From Parabacteroides gordonii MS-1 = DSM 23371 (GTDB lineage Bacteria > Bacteroidota > Bacteroidia > Bacteroidales > Tannerellaceae), in assembly GCF_000969825.1 (NCBI RefSeq), contig NZ_KQ033920.1, positions 1,539,075 to 1,603,074 on the forward strand: DNA of 64,000 nucleotides. The letters run 5' to 3'. Position numbers and translations under genes: made by a program. Every line of letters starts with the position of its first letter. Position 1 is the first letter of the stretch. The notes below the pieces were generated by a model. That model saw only the letters and a list, made by a program, of their open reading frames with translations. It was not told the origin of the DNA and ran no database searches. Shown in pieces: positions 49,910 to 57,555 of this stretch.

Positions 49910-52243
49910 TTACTTGTTGGCAATACTATTCACCGGATTGCTATTAGCCGCTTGATGGCTCTGGAAAAAGACTGTCACGAACGATATGAGCAGACAGAAA
50001 ACTCCGGCTGTAACAAAGATCAGCGGGTTCAGGGATATCCGGTATGAATAATCGGACAACCATTGATTCATAAAATACCAGATAATAGGCGTTGCAACGA
50101 CAAAAGCAATGCCGACATAGACCAGGAACGAGCTGACCAGACGGTATAAAATGCTCTGGTTGTCTGAACCGAATACCTTGCGGATAGCCACCTCCTGCGA
50201 ACGTTGCTGGATAAAATAAGTAGACATAGCCAGCAATCCCAACATAGAGATCAGAATGGCAATACAGGCAAAGATGGAAACGATCTTGGTGGTACGCACT
50301 TCCGTTTCAAACGATTTCTGAACCTGCTCGTCCAGATAAGATGCACTGAAATCGAATCCGCCGGATATCTTCTTAAAGATCTCTTCTAATTTATTGTAAG
50401 CCGTATAAGGATCCCCTTCCACTTCTACCAGGATCGACCAGGGGCCGAGCTTAGACCGATCGACAACGCTGACCATCGTCGGAGAAGTTTCATCGGTGAT
50501 ATTTCCTATGTGGAAATCACGCAGGATACCGGCTATCGGTATAGTATTGTCCCCCATTTTGAAACTTGGAGCATCCAAAGGCAATTCCATTTCACGCATA
50601 GCCTGCTCAGTCAAATACCTTCCCTCATCCGCCAATTTGTTATCACGCACGACTTCAAGCCCTAACATGTTGAATGCAATGCTATCCATTTGCATTTCAC
50701 GGAAGAGCTGAAACTTACCCTCGTAACTGGACGAAATACCGTTACATCCGCTCAACGGCATCCCGTTAGTCAGTCCGATACGTTTAACGAACGACTGACG
50801 GGCAAACTCATCAATAGCCGCATCGCTGTTGGATCTGTTTCCAAAGTTATTGTTGATCTCCAGGATATGCTTCGTATTATATCCAAGCGGAGCATTAATC
50901 AGATGACGCGATTGCAGGATCATAACAATGGAAGCTGCTATCATGGCAATTGTGATCCCATTCTGGAAAGTAATGAATACTTTGCTGAACACCATCTTCG
51001 TCTGCCGACGGAACGTACCACGCACAATATCGATCGGCTTTACCGAAGAAATTAGTATGGCCGGTAGAAATCCGGCTATAATACCGGTCAACAGAATCAG
51101 TACGATTGCAGACACAAACCAAACCGGCGTGAAGGTTGTCCCCAAGTCGATCGGCATATTCGGTTGCAGGAGATTATTGACAAAAGGCACTACTGCATTC
51201 GCAAGCAACCACCCGACAACAAAAGAAAGTATTGTCAGCAGAGTTGATTCTTCCATCAGCCGGAAAAATAACTCCTTGCGCGACGAGCCGAGCAAGCGTC
51301 GGGTAGCCATCTCTTTCGCACGCTGTCCGGCCTGGGCTACCGTCAGGTTGATATAATTAAAAATGGCAAAGATCAGGATAAGGATGCCGACCGACAGCAA
51401 TACGATCACGAAGCGTTTATTGCCACTCTTGAGCATACCGGACATGTTTATACCCGAGAAATATATTTCTTCAAGCGGTACAAGGCCGACTTCATGCTGC
51501 ATTCCCTGTTTATAGATCCAGAATCTCTCTTTAAGGAAAGCGAGTATATCATCCGTCTTCTGGTTCAGGTCAGCTCCCCGGTTCACCATCAGGAAGGCGG
51601 TGGTCGAACCGGCATTCATCGGGTTGTCCATACGGATCGACCAGTTGTATTCGGTTGCCCGCTCCACCCGGAACACGATATCGGCATAAGGCAAGGTCGA
51701 GTTTTTGATATCTTCCATGATACCGCTGATCTGGTAAGAGATCGAGTCGCCGATTACAATACTTTCTCCCACCGGGTCGTTTGTGCCAAACAGTTTATTG
51801 GCAAAGGTGCGCGACAATACAACATTTCCTTTGTTTTCGAGCACCTTGTCAGGATCTCCATTCAATAGTTTGAAAGAAAAGAAACGGAAGAAACAGGAAT
51901 CCACAAGCAATGGTTTTGCACTCAGCTTTCTCTCATTCCAGGTGATAATTTGCTGATCGATATTACTGGTGATCACCGGGCAAACCTTTTCGATCTCCGG
52001 GTAACGTTCTTTCAGGTAATAAGCAATAGGTAGTCCGGTGGAGAATCCATCATCCCTGGTCAGTGCATAAATACGATCGCCGTCGGTATGGAATTTATCG
52101 ACAGACAATTCCTGAGAGGTGTAAACGGCGATCAGGATAACGAACATCAACGATACCGACAGTCCGAATACGTCGATGGCTGTGTATGCTTTATTTCTGC
52201 TTAAGAATTTCAGAAATGATTTTATGTTTAACAGGTTATTCAT
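49910..52243 (-). CDS. MacB/FtsX-type ABC permease, subfamily B (copy B5)
   Basis: A 777-residue double permease (MNNLLNIKSFLKFLSRNKAY), next to B4 and its closest relative. It differs mainly in the periplasmic domains (PVITSNIDQQIITWNERKLS against PVISAGVAPQTVKRNETKLT), which fits divergence in what each copy touches while the membrane and coupling parts stay constant. Hallmarks are AQAGQRAKEMATR, RSQEVAIRKVFGSD, end NPVNSIANK. It follows the ATPase gene after 137 bases with no sigma-54 box between them, so it is the first permease of the ATPase operon. Confidence 0.93.
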   Translation of the reverse strand: MNNLLNIKSFLKFLSRNKAYTAIDVFGLSVSLMFVILIAVYTSQELSVDKFHTDGDRIYALTRDDGFSTGLPIAYYLKERYPEIEKVCPVITSNIDQQIITWNERKLSAKPLLVDSCFFRFFSFKLLNGDPDKVLENKGNVVLSRTFANKLFGTNDPVGESIVIGDSISYQISGIMEDIKNSTLPYADIVFRVERATEYNWSIRMDNPMNAGSTTAFLMVNRGADLNQKTDDILAFLKERFWIYKQGMQHEVGLVPLEEIYFSGINMSGMLKSGNKRFVIVLLSVGILILIFAIFNYINLTVAQAGQRAKEMATRRLLGSSRKELFFRLMEESTLLTILSFVVGWLLANAVVPFVNNLLQPNMPIDLGTTFTPVWFVSAIVLILLTGIIAGFLPAILISSVKPIDIVRGTFRRQTKMVFSKVFITFQNGITIAMIAASIVMILQSRHLINAPLGYNTKHILEINNNFGNRSNSDAAIDEFARQSFVKRIGLTNGMPLSGCNGISSSYEGKFQLFREMQMDSIAFNMLGLEVVRDNKLADEGRYLTEQAMREMELPLDAPSFKMGDNTIPIAGILRDFHIGNITDETSPTMVSVVDRSKLGPWSILVEVEGDPYTAYNKLEEIFKKISGGFDFSASYLDEQVQKSFETEVRTTKIVSIFACIAILISMLGLLAMSTYFIQQRSQEVAIRKVFGSDNQSILYRLVSSFLVYVGIAFVVATPIIWYFMNQWLSDYSYRISLNPLIFVTAGVFCLLISFVTVFFQSHQAANSNPVNSIANK

Positions 52244-52286
52244 CTTTTAATCGAGTTTATTATTCTTTACTTGTGGCGAGAAAGAT

Positions 52287-52318
52287 AACATATCCCGCCT
52301 TCACAGGTAGGATATGTT
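52287..52318 (-). terminator. Possible attenuator between ATPase and permease B5
   Basis: AACATATCC (52287-52295) pairs with GGATATGTT (52310-52318), with CC/GG extending the pairing inside. The tail in the minus direction (ATCTTTCTC) is only weakly T-rich, so partial termination or mRNA processing between ATPase and permease is more likely than a full stop. Confidence 0.4.
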
Positions 52319-52380
52319 CATGTTTGTTCTTGACTTTTTAAATCTAGCTATATGTTTATGTGTCTGGAAAAATCTTTTGA

Positions 52381-53061
52381 TCAGATAAATTCGCTTACCG
52401 ATGAAACGATGCTACCGTCGAACAGGTTGATGATACGGTGGGCAAAGCTGGCATCATGTTTGGAGTGGGTTACCATGATAATGGTTGTTCCCTCTTTGTT
52501 TAGTTCGGTAAGCAACTGCATAACTTCGGCACCGTTCTTGGAGTCCAGGTTACCGGTCGGCTCATCGGCAAGGATGATCTTCGGGTTGGAAACGACGGCA
52601 CGGGCAATGGCTACACGCTGCTGCTGACCTCCGGAGAGCTGTTGTGGGAAGTGAGCGGCACGGTGGCTGATGTTCATACGTTTCAGGATATCGTTCACCA
52701 TTTGTTTGCGTTCGGAAGCTTTTACTTTCAGGTAAGTCAAAGGCAGTTCCACATTCTCGTAAACATTCAGTTCGTCGATCAAGTTGAAGCTCTGGAATAC
52801 GAAACCGATATTACCTTTACGTACCTGTGTACGTTCTTTCTCTTTCAGGTGGCCCACTTCCTTATCAGCCAGGTAATAATCACCCGAAGTCGGGTTATCC
52901 AACAAGCCCAAAATATTTAATAATGTTGATTTACCGCAACCGGAAGGTCCCATGATGGCAACAAATTCTCCATCCTTCACTTCCAATGATACATTGTTCA
53001 ATGCTATTGTTTCTACCTCTTCTGTACGGAAATGTTTACTTAATCCTTCAATTTTAATCAT
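52381..53061 (-). CDS. ABC transporter ATPase, LolD/MacB-like
   Basis: A 226-residue stand-alone nucleotide-binding subunit. Walker A is GPSGCGKST (38-46), the Q-loop Gln90 lies in FVFQSFNL, the ABC signature is LSGGQQQR (142-149), Walker B is IILADEP with Asp166 and Glu167, and the H-loop His199 is in VTHS. The LNILGLLDNPTSGDYYL region and SFNLIDELNVYENV are typical of the LolD/MacB/FtsE group that energises mechanotransmission permeases. It is the only ATPase in the window and so is the probable shared engine of the ten region-4 permeases. It is the first gene of an operon (ATPase, B5, B4, hydrolase) under the one promoter of the set with a canonical GC at -12. Confidence 0.96.
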   Translation of the reverse strand: MIKIEGLSKHFRTEEVETIALNNVSLEVKDGEFVAIMGPSGCGKSTLLNILGLLDNPTSGDYYLADKEVGHLKEKERTQVRKGNIGFVFQSFNLIDELNVYENVELPLTYLKVKASERKQMVNDILKRMNISHRAAHFPQQLSGGQQQRVAIARAVVSNPKIILADEPTGNLDSKNGAEVMQLLTELNKEGTTIIMVTHSKHDASFAHRIINLFDGSIVSSVSEFI

Positions 53062-53119
53062 GGCTATTTGTTATTAAATTATACAATTCTATTTGTTTTA
53101 ATACTTCTGTCTATATAAG

Positions 53120-53228
53120 GGCAAATAGTGTGCCAAAGTTGGTAATTAATTAGTTTACAAACAACTAGAATAATTACTATTTTGCCGATGTGTCAAAATA
53201 TTAGACAGTGGTGTAAATTTATTAGACA
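53120..53228 (-). promoter_or_regulatory. Sigma-54-type promoter with two enhancer dyads (ATPase operon)
   Basis: Minus strand TGGCACACTATTTGCC (53120-53135) has both the -24 GG and the -12 GC. Dyads TGTCAAAATATTAGACA (53191-53207) and TGTAAATTTATTAGACA (53212-53228) are 21 bp apart, 56 bp from the box. The leader to the ATG at 53061 is about 47 bases. Confidence 0.85.
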
Positions 53229-53239
53229 GTAGACAGGCC

Positions 53240-53275
53240 AAAACAAAAGCATCCGACCTTCCCAGGCCGGATACT
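53240..53275 (-). terminator. Intrinsic terminator of the ECF sigma operon
   Basis: In the minus direction GTATCCGGCC pairs with GGTCGGATGC (one G-T pair) over a TGGGAA loop, followed by TTTTGTTTT. It begins 23 bases after the stop of the last gene of the sigma operon and insulates it from the ATPase promoter. Confidence 0.8.
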
Positions 53276-53297
53276 CTCCAATATAGTTACATTTTAA

Positions 53298-53780
53298 TCA
53301 TTTGGTGTTCTGTATATCGAACACTCCGGTGTCTATGAAGTCTGTATCAAATTCGAAATTCCCGGCTTTTTTAGGATTATAATCGAAACGCTCGATCTTG
53401 CTGACCGTCACCTTGCCGGACTTGGAGACAGACAAGGAATAGGAAATATCCGTATTCCCGCTTCCGAACCGGTAGAATGAAGGCAACAGCTTCCCGCTCT
53501 TCTTGTCGTCGATGATCTTGTAGGCGGCATTCTTGTCCTTATCAAAGGCTGCCACAAATTCATCCAGCAGTTTCTGGTTGTTTGAGAAAGTAACCGTCTT
53601 GATGATCTTCTCCGTCTTTTTCGTCTCCCGGTTCTTGTTATAGATCACGTTCATATCGATCGTATCCATGTTCTCGCACTTCTTCATAAGAGCGTTCAGG
53701 GATTCCTGCGCCTTCAATCCTTCGGTCATACATCCTGCCAGGAGGATTACACACAATAAAATAGTTTTCTTCGCTTTCAT
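53298..53780 (-). CDS. Small lipoprotein of the sigma/anti-sigma operon
   Basis: About 160 residues from the ATG at 53780, which gives a normal lipoprotein signal (MKAKKTILLCVILLAGC, Cys17). An ATG at 53813 would add eleven residues before the signal and lies 5 bases from the previous stop; it is less likely. The mature part is Lys-rich, with NALMKKCENMDTIDMNVIYN and a beta-rich end (YSLSVSKSGKVTVSKIERF). I do not recognise the function with confidence; it may belong to one of the small Bacteroidales DUF lipoproteins often found after ECF sigma genes (DUF5024 is a guess). As third gene of the operon it may be a target or sensor of the pathway. Confidence 0.8.
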   Translation of the reverse strand: MKAKKTILLCVILLAGCMTEGLKAQESLNALMKKCENMDTIDMNVIYNKNRETKKTEKIIKTVTFSNNQKLLDEFVAAFDKDKNAAYKIIDDKKSGKLLPSFYRFGSGNTDISYSLSVSKSGKVTVSKIERFDYNPKKAGNFEFDTDFIDTGVFDIQNTK

Positions 53781-53818
53781 AATGTTTATCTTTTGATGAT
53801 TGATACTGTTCATTCCTT

Positions 53819-54400
53819 TTACTCGTTATATAAGATCCATTTCATCTCCTGCCGGAAATACTTGTTCGGATTTTCCTTCAGTATTTTCAGGTAAGGGTTG
53901 GTGGCATTTATTTCCCTGTCACGAAGTAGTTTTTCTTTCCGGTTAACCTGCCGGGCTATTTGTTCGGCCTCTTCCTGCTGAAGTTTTACTTCGCGGAGGC
54001 TGTATTCCAGTTCCGGCAGGATCTCCTTCATGTCGGTAATACGTACGCCGTTGCGTACGATGTAACTTCCTTCGTAAGGATTGAAGGAGGCCGGACGGTC
54101 GAAGCCCAGGGAATAAACCAGAAAGAACAAGAGGGAGACGGCGACACCGGTTCCAATCCATAACCAAAACTTTCCGGAGGATTTCAGGGAGGTGCGTCCG
54201 GCTTCGTCAGTCTGTCCGCTGAATTCCTCTTTGATCCCTGTCTCAAAATAGGCGAATACGGACTGGTATGATTGGAGTGCTTCCGGGACGCCGGGGCTAT
54301 TGAAGAATGCATACAATTCCTGCTCTTCCGCGTTGGAGGTCTGTCCGTCGAAGAAACGTTCCAACAAATCTTCTATATGTTTCTGTTTGTTTGTCTGCAT
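53819..54400 (-). CDS. Anti-sigma-factor-like single-TM protein
   Basis: A 193-residue protein. The N-terminal cytoplasmic part (about 1-75; IEDLLERFFDGQTSNAEEQE) has the short helical 'l.ryf.G..s..E...l' pattern of Bacteroidota anti-sigma factors. One TM lies near 77-99 (KFWLWIGTGVAVSLLFFLVY). The periplasmic part has a charged helical stretch near 128-160 that may form a coiled coil, and lacks the large carbohydrate-sensing domain of FecR-type anti-sigmas. It begins 5 bases after the sigma gene stops, which supports a regulatory pair. Confidence 0.8.
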   Translation of the reverse strand: MQTNKQKHIEDLLERFFDGQTSNAEEQELYAFFNSPGVPEALQSYQSVFAYFETGIKEEFSGQTDEAGRTSLKSSGKFWLWIGTGVAVSLLFFLVYSLGFDRPASFNPYEGSYIVRNGVRITDMKEILPELEYSLREVKLQQEEAEQIARQVNRKEKLLRDREINATNPYLKILKENPNKYFRQEMKWILYNE

Positions 54401-54405
54401 AGCTG

Positions 54406-54900
54406 TTACATTTTAAAAAATAATTCTTTCACCCGTCTTCTGGCACGTGAGAGATTCATACGGACGGCTTCGGGAGTGCTGCCGGTCAGGGAAGCGATCT
54501 CCTCCACTTCGTATCCGTCGACATGCTTCATGCGGAGGATAATCTGCTGAAGGCCGGGCAAGCGGTCGATGATGCGCATCACCTGGTCGACATTGTCTTT
54601 CTGCTCCAGGTCGGTGTAAGGGGTCGACCAGTTACCGGGGACGACAGACTCGGTGAGCTGTTCCCTCTGCCGCAGCTGGAACGATTTGAGCCGGTTCAGC
54701 GACAAATGCTTCGTCGTTTGCAGAGCCACAGCCTCCACGCTGTCATACCGGTCGAGTTCCCCGCGGATATACCAGAGTTTCAGAAAGACCTCCTGCACGA
54801 CATCCTCCACCTCTTCCGGATCGTCCAGCAAACGGCCGGCGCAACGGATCAGCTTTTGCCGCAGGGGTACTATTTCTATTTTAAACTGTTCTTGTTCCAT
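54406..54900 (-). CDS. ECF-type RNA polymerase sigma factor
   Basis: A 164-residue sigma-70-family protein of extracytoplasmic-function type. Region 2 spans about 10-75 (EVEDVVQEVFLKLWYIRGEL) and region 4 about 105-160 (LPGLQQIILRMKHVDGYEVE, then IASLTGSTPEAVRMNLSRAR, the HTH that reads the -35 element). Regions 1 and 3 are absent, as expected for ECF. It is the first gene of the operon sigma, anti-sigma, lipoprotein. A GTTAC/GTCTT pair upstream may be its own target, which would make it autoregulated. Confidence 0.93.
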   Translation of the reverse strand: MEQEQFKIEIVPLRQKLIRCAGRLLDDPEEVEDVVQEVFLKLWYIRGELDRYDSVEAVALQTTKHLSLNRLKSFQLRQREQLTESVVPGNWSTPYTDLEQKDNVDQVMRIIDRLPGLQQIILRMKHVDGYEVEEIASLTGSTPEAVRMNLSRARRRVKELFFKM

Positions 54901-54909
54901 TCTACTATA

Positions 54910-54936
54910 AAGACAACCGGGTGAGGGAAACGTAAC
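54910..54936 (-). promoter_or_regulatory. Candidate ECF-type autoregulated promoter
   Basis: On the minus strand GTTAC (plus 54932-54936) and GTCTT (plus 54910-54914) are separated by 17 bases and end 10 bases from the sigma start codon. The spacing and the AAC/GTC words fit ECF-type promoters; no experimental consensus for this sigma is known to me. Confidence 0.4.
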
Positions 54937-54977
54937 ATTTTATCTTGAATAAATATGCTATTCTTTTATTAAACCCG

Positions 54978-55008
54978 TTTATTAATCATATATTTTTACC
55001 TAAGTTTG
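54978..55008 (+). promoter_or_regulatory. Vegetative Bacteroidales promoter of the metalloprotease gene
   Basis: TAAGTTTG (55001-55008) matches TAnnTTTG perfectly, with TTTA (54978-54981) 19 bp upstream in place of the -33 TTTG. It rules out the TTG at 55006 as a start and leaves a leader of about 25-30 bases to the ATG at 55042. Confidence 0.7.
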
Positions 55009-55041
55009 CAACATTGTTTTAAATATAAAAACATTTCATCT

Positions 55042-56352
55042 ATGAATATCAAATATTTGCTGTTAGTATCCATCTGGATGCTGTTATTTGCCGGTTGTAA
55101 GGATTCCAACACCGAAGATAACTTAAAATTGGAATTATCGGAGTCATCTTTTGAGAATATCAGCAGCGAAGGCACGACGCTGGCAGTGGAGATCAGCAGC
55201 AGCAATACCTGGACGGCGGAAACCTCTTCGACCTGGTGCAAACTCGTACCTGCCCAGGGGGCAAGCAACCAACCGATCAAGATAGTCGTAGATGCCAATT
55301 TAAATACGACCGTAAGAGACGCTTCAATCGTCATAGCTTCCTCCGGAATAAAAAAGACGATCACTGTCAACCAGCAGGCCGGCAGTACAAGCGCTGGCGA
55401 ATATCATTATGAACTCCCCGTCATCTTCCACGTGTTGTACAAAAACTCCGGCGATCCGTTGCAATATGTCAGTCAAAACCGTTTGGCAGAAATACTAAAC
55501 GCAGTCAACGACCTGTACAAAGACAGGAGCAACAGTATCGGTATGAACCTGACTTTTACGCTCGCGGCTACGAATCCTAACGGGGAAACATTAACTTCTC
55601 CGGGAGTGGAATATATCGAATGGCCGGACAGCTACCCTATCGACTGTAACGCATTTATGTCCGACAATACCGGAAAAAACGTAAAATACCTTTGGGATCC
55701 TAACCAGTATATCAATGTGATGATTTATAACTTTACATCCGACCCGGAAACAAATTCCATCACTTTGGGTATTTCTCATTTGCCATTCACTACCACAGGC
55801 AACAATTCTCTGGAAGGGCTCAATGAAACCAAGTATTCTTACCTGGAACTAAAGAACCTCAATTTCCCCTATTGCTGTTCCATCAACAGCCTTTATATCG
55901 ACCAGCAATCGACTTCTACCACCTACAATACGACCGATGTAACCGTGACCGTGGCTCACGAGCTAGGTCATTATTTAGGAGTGCACCACGTCTTTTCGGA
56001 AGATGAAAACGGCACCTATGACGGATGTACCGATTCCGATTATTGCAAGGATACGCCGACATACAATAAAGTGTATTACGACCAGTGGATAGATATTCAA
56101 CTGTCTTTGGGAGTACGTGACTTGCCTACCCTCGCTTTAAGGGAGAACTGCACGACCGGCCAGAAGTTCACGTCGCGTAACATCATGGACTACGCCTTCA
56201 GCTATTCCGACCAGTTCACACAAGACCAGCACGACCGCATCCGCCATGTATTGGCCTATAGCCCGTTGATCCCCGGACCGAAGAAAAACCAGACAAAAGC
56301 CGGAGCCGCCATCGACGGAGTACTGGAATTGCCTATACGTACTGTAAAATAG
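55042..56352 (+). CDS. BACON-domain zinc metalloprotease lipoprotein
   Basis: About 436 residues from the ATG at 55042 (MNIKYLLLVSIWMLLFAGC; lipid Cys19). A BACON domain spans about 28-114 (SSSNTWTAETSSTWCKLVPA and the closing IKKTITVNQQAG), a module often used in Bacteroidales surface proteins to bind glycan or glycoprotein. The catalytic domain (about 120-410) is a metzincin: HELGHYLGVHH (306-316) supplies the zinc ligands His306, His310, His316 and the base Glu307, and NIMDY (Met382) is the Met-turn. It fits the Bacteroidales family of zinc-dependent metalloproteinase lipoproteins related to M43/pappalysin. It is single, divergent from the sigma operon and ends at a bidirectional terminator. 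Its substrate could be a host or a bacterial surface protein; unknown. Confidence 0.93.
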   Translation: MNIKYLLLVSIWMLLFAGCKDSNTEDNLKLELSESSFENISSEGTTLAVEISSSNTWTAETSSTWCKLVPAQGASNQPIKIVVDANLNTTVRDASIVIASSGIKKTITVNQQAGSTSAGEYHYELPVIFHVLYKNSGDPLQYVSQNRLAEILNAVNDLYKDRSNSIGMNLTFTLAATNPNGETLTSPGVEYIEWPDSYPIDCNAFMSDNTGKNVKYLWDPNQYINVMIYNFTSDPETNSITLGISHLPFTTTGNNSLEGLNETKYSYLELKNLNFPYCCSINSLYIDQQSTSTTYNTTDVTVTVAHELGHYLGVHHVFSEDENGTYDGCTDSDYCKDTPTYNKVYYDQWIDIQLSLGVRDLPTLALRENCTTGQKFTSRNIMDYAFSYSDQFTQDQHDRIRHVLAYSPLIPGPKKNQTKAGAAIDGVLELPIRTVK

Positions 56353-56373
56353 AGGAAAGATGATTAGATAATA

Positions 56374-56414
56374 AAAAAAGATCCCTGCCCGAAAAGGACA
56401 GGGATCTTTTTTTG
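56374..56414. terminator. Bidirectional terminator between convergent genes
   Basis: GATCCCTG and CAGGGATC form the stem (with an inner CC/GG pair), flanked by a run of seven A on the left and seven T on the right. It lies between the metalloprotease stop (56352) and the DUF6261-like stop (56415) and works in both directions. Confidence 0.9.
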
Positions 56415-57239
56415 TTAATTCGATTCGATCACCGGGCGGTCATCTTCCGGTTTCTTCTTTTTGTTTGCCTTGGCGATACCGACACGCTGGTTGTAGCGGG
56501 CTTTGGTTTCGTCGATCAGGGCGTTGACGGAAGTGATGAAGGCGGCGGTTTCGGCCGTAGGATTGATCACATTTGTAGCAGTTGCCAATAAAGCCATATC
56601 GTCATAAAGAGGATCGAGACGCAGACGGACAGCCTTGCTATTCTCCACTGTTGCAACGGCACGGCCTTCGGTACGCTTGGCGGTCAGTTCGATGAAACGT
56701 TGGTTCGAAGCCTTCAGTTCGTCCAGCACGGTGGTGAGGCCGAGGGTGGCAACGTTCGTCTTATTCGGTTCTTTTTCCATATCGAGCAGCAGGCCGTTTA
56801 TCTGCTGTGTTTCCTGTTGGTCGGCCAGTTTGTAGATACCCACATAGGGTTTCACCTGATTGTAAAGGCTTATGGCCGCATTTTTCTGGGCAGCGACCGG
56901 GCTTTTACGGGTTTGAGAGATAGTGGTAGTAAAATATACGATCAGGTCGTCGCGACGTTTGTCTTCTTCGGCCAACAGAGCAGTTTCATCGCTGGTACGC
57001 GATTGATTTACCAGGTCATCCAACAGGCCGAGGTCGGTATCGAAAGCCGTCACCATCTCATTGCTGAACCCCAGCGCACTGGAGCTTACCAACGAGTCTG
57101 CGCTTTCAATTACCGGGCGGTCATCTTCCCCACTCTCCTCTTTCCGGAAAAGAGCCCTGAAACGATTCAGATGGTTGGCATATTCCGAATTATTCAGATT
57201 GCCAAGGAAATACTCCTGAATCTTAGTTAATGTCCCCAT
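56415..57239 (-). CDS. DUF6261-like protein of unknown function
   Basis: About 274 residues from the ATG at 57239 (MGTLTKIQEYFLGNLNNSEY); the TTG at 57281 upstream is rejected. There is no signal peptide or TM, so it is probably cytoplasmic. The sequence is mostly alpha-helical with the pattern of the Bacteroidales DUF6261 family (an N-terminal helix with LNNSEY, a long helical bundle, a Lys-rich tail). The nonapeptide EDDRPVIES occurs twice, at about residues 38-46 and again at 265-273 directly before the final Asn. Exact duplication of an acidic motif in a loop and at the C-terminus is unusual. Function unknown; the neighbours give no clear hint. Confidence 0.8.
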   Translation of the reverse strand: MGTLTKIQEYFLGNLNNSEYANHLNRFRALFRKEESGEDDRPVIESADSLVSSSALGFSNEMVTAFDTDLGLLDDLVNQSRTSDETALLAEEDKRRDDLIVYFTTTISQTRKSPVAAQKNAAISLYNQVKPYVGIYKLADQQETQQINGLLLDMEKEPNKTNVATLGLTTVLDELKASNQRFIELTAKRTEGRAVATVENSKAVRLRLDPLYDDMALLATATNVINPTAETAAFITSVNALIDETKARYNQRVGIAKANKKKKPEDDRPVIESN

Positions 57240-57357
57240 AATTTTATTTTTAAAATAATTGCTTGTATAATACGGATGCAATGTAAGGATTAAGAATCAA
57301 TCGGAGATACTTTTTTCATCTTTTTTTAGCAGTTGGAAGAGATTTATTATGCCGAAA
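57240..57357. other. AT-rich gap upstream of the DUF6261-like gene
   Basis: Together with the repeat array that follows it fills the 316 bases between the DUF6261-like start and the permease C1 stop. It contains two T-runs (TTTTTT and TTTTTTT) and presumably the promoter of the DUF6261-like gene, which I could not pick out. Confidence 0.4.
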
Positions 57358-57532
57358 GTAAAACTTCCTGGGAGATAAAAGCGATTGAAAATGGAATCCG
57401 TAAAACTTCCTGGGGTGTAAAAGCGATCGGAAACGGAATCTGTAAAACTTCTGACGGTGTAAAAGCGATTGGAAACGGAAAAAGTAAAACTTCCGGCATC
57501 CTGAAAGCGATTCAAGTTACCGGAAGTTTTAC
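57358..57532. repeat. Four tandem 42-bp repeats ending in an inverted copy
   Basis: GTAAAACTTC starts at 57358, 57400, 57442 and 57484, exactly 42 bp apart. Each of the first three units continues with a second element TAAAAGCGAT-GGAAACGGAA. The start of the fourth unit (GTAAAACTTCCGG, 57484-57496) is followed by its inverted copy (57520-57532), making a hairpin just after the stop of permease C1. As 42 is divisible by three, 14-residue repeats are open on both strands, but neither frame looks like a real gene. The 42-bp period equals four helical turns. Confidence 0.85.
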
Positions 57533-57555
57533 ATATTGCATTTCCAACGTTTTCC

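Noticed and set aside
52244-52380. A further sigma-54-type promoter in front of permease B5
   Set aside because: No TGGCA box or dyad was found; a hairpin is present instead, so co-transcription with the ATPase is preferred.
57297-57515. Minus-strand frame with 14-residue repeats (and a plus-strand counterpart from 57333)
   Set aside because: Both frames exist only because the 42-bp repeat length is a multiple of three; no signal peptide, no homologous fold, and both strands are equally open.
57358-57532. CRISPR-like array
   Set aside because: The unit is a continuous degenerate tandem repeat with no unique spacers, and no cas genes are in the window.
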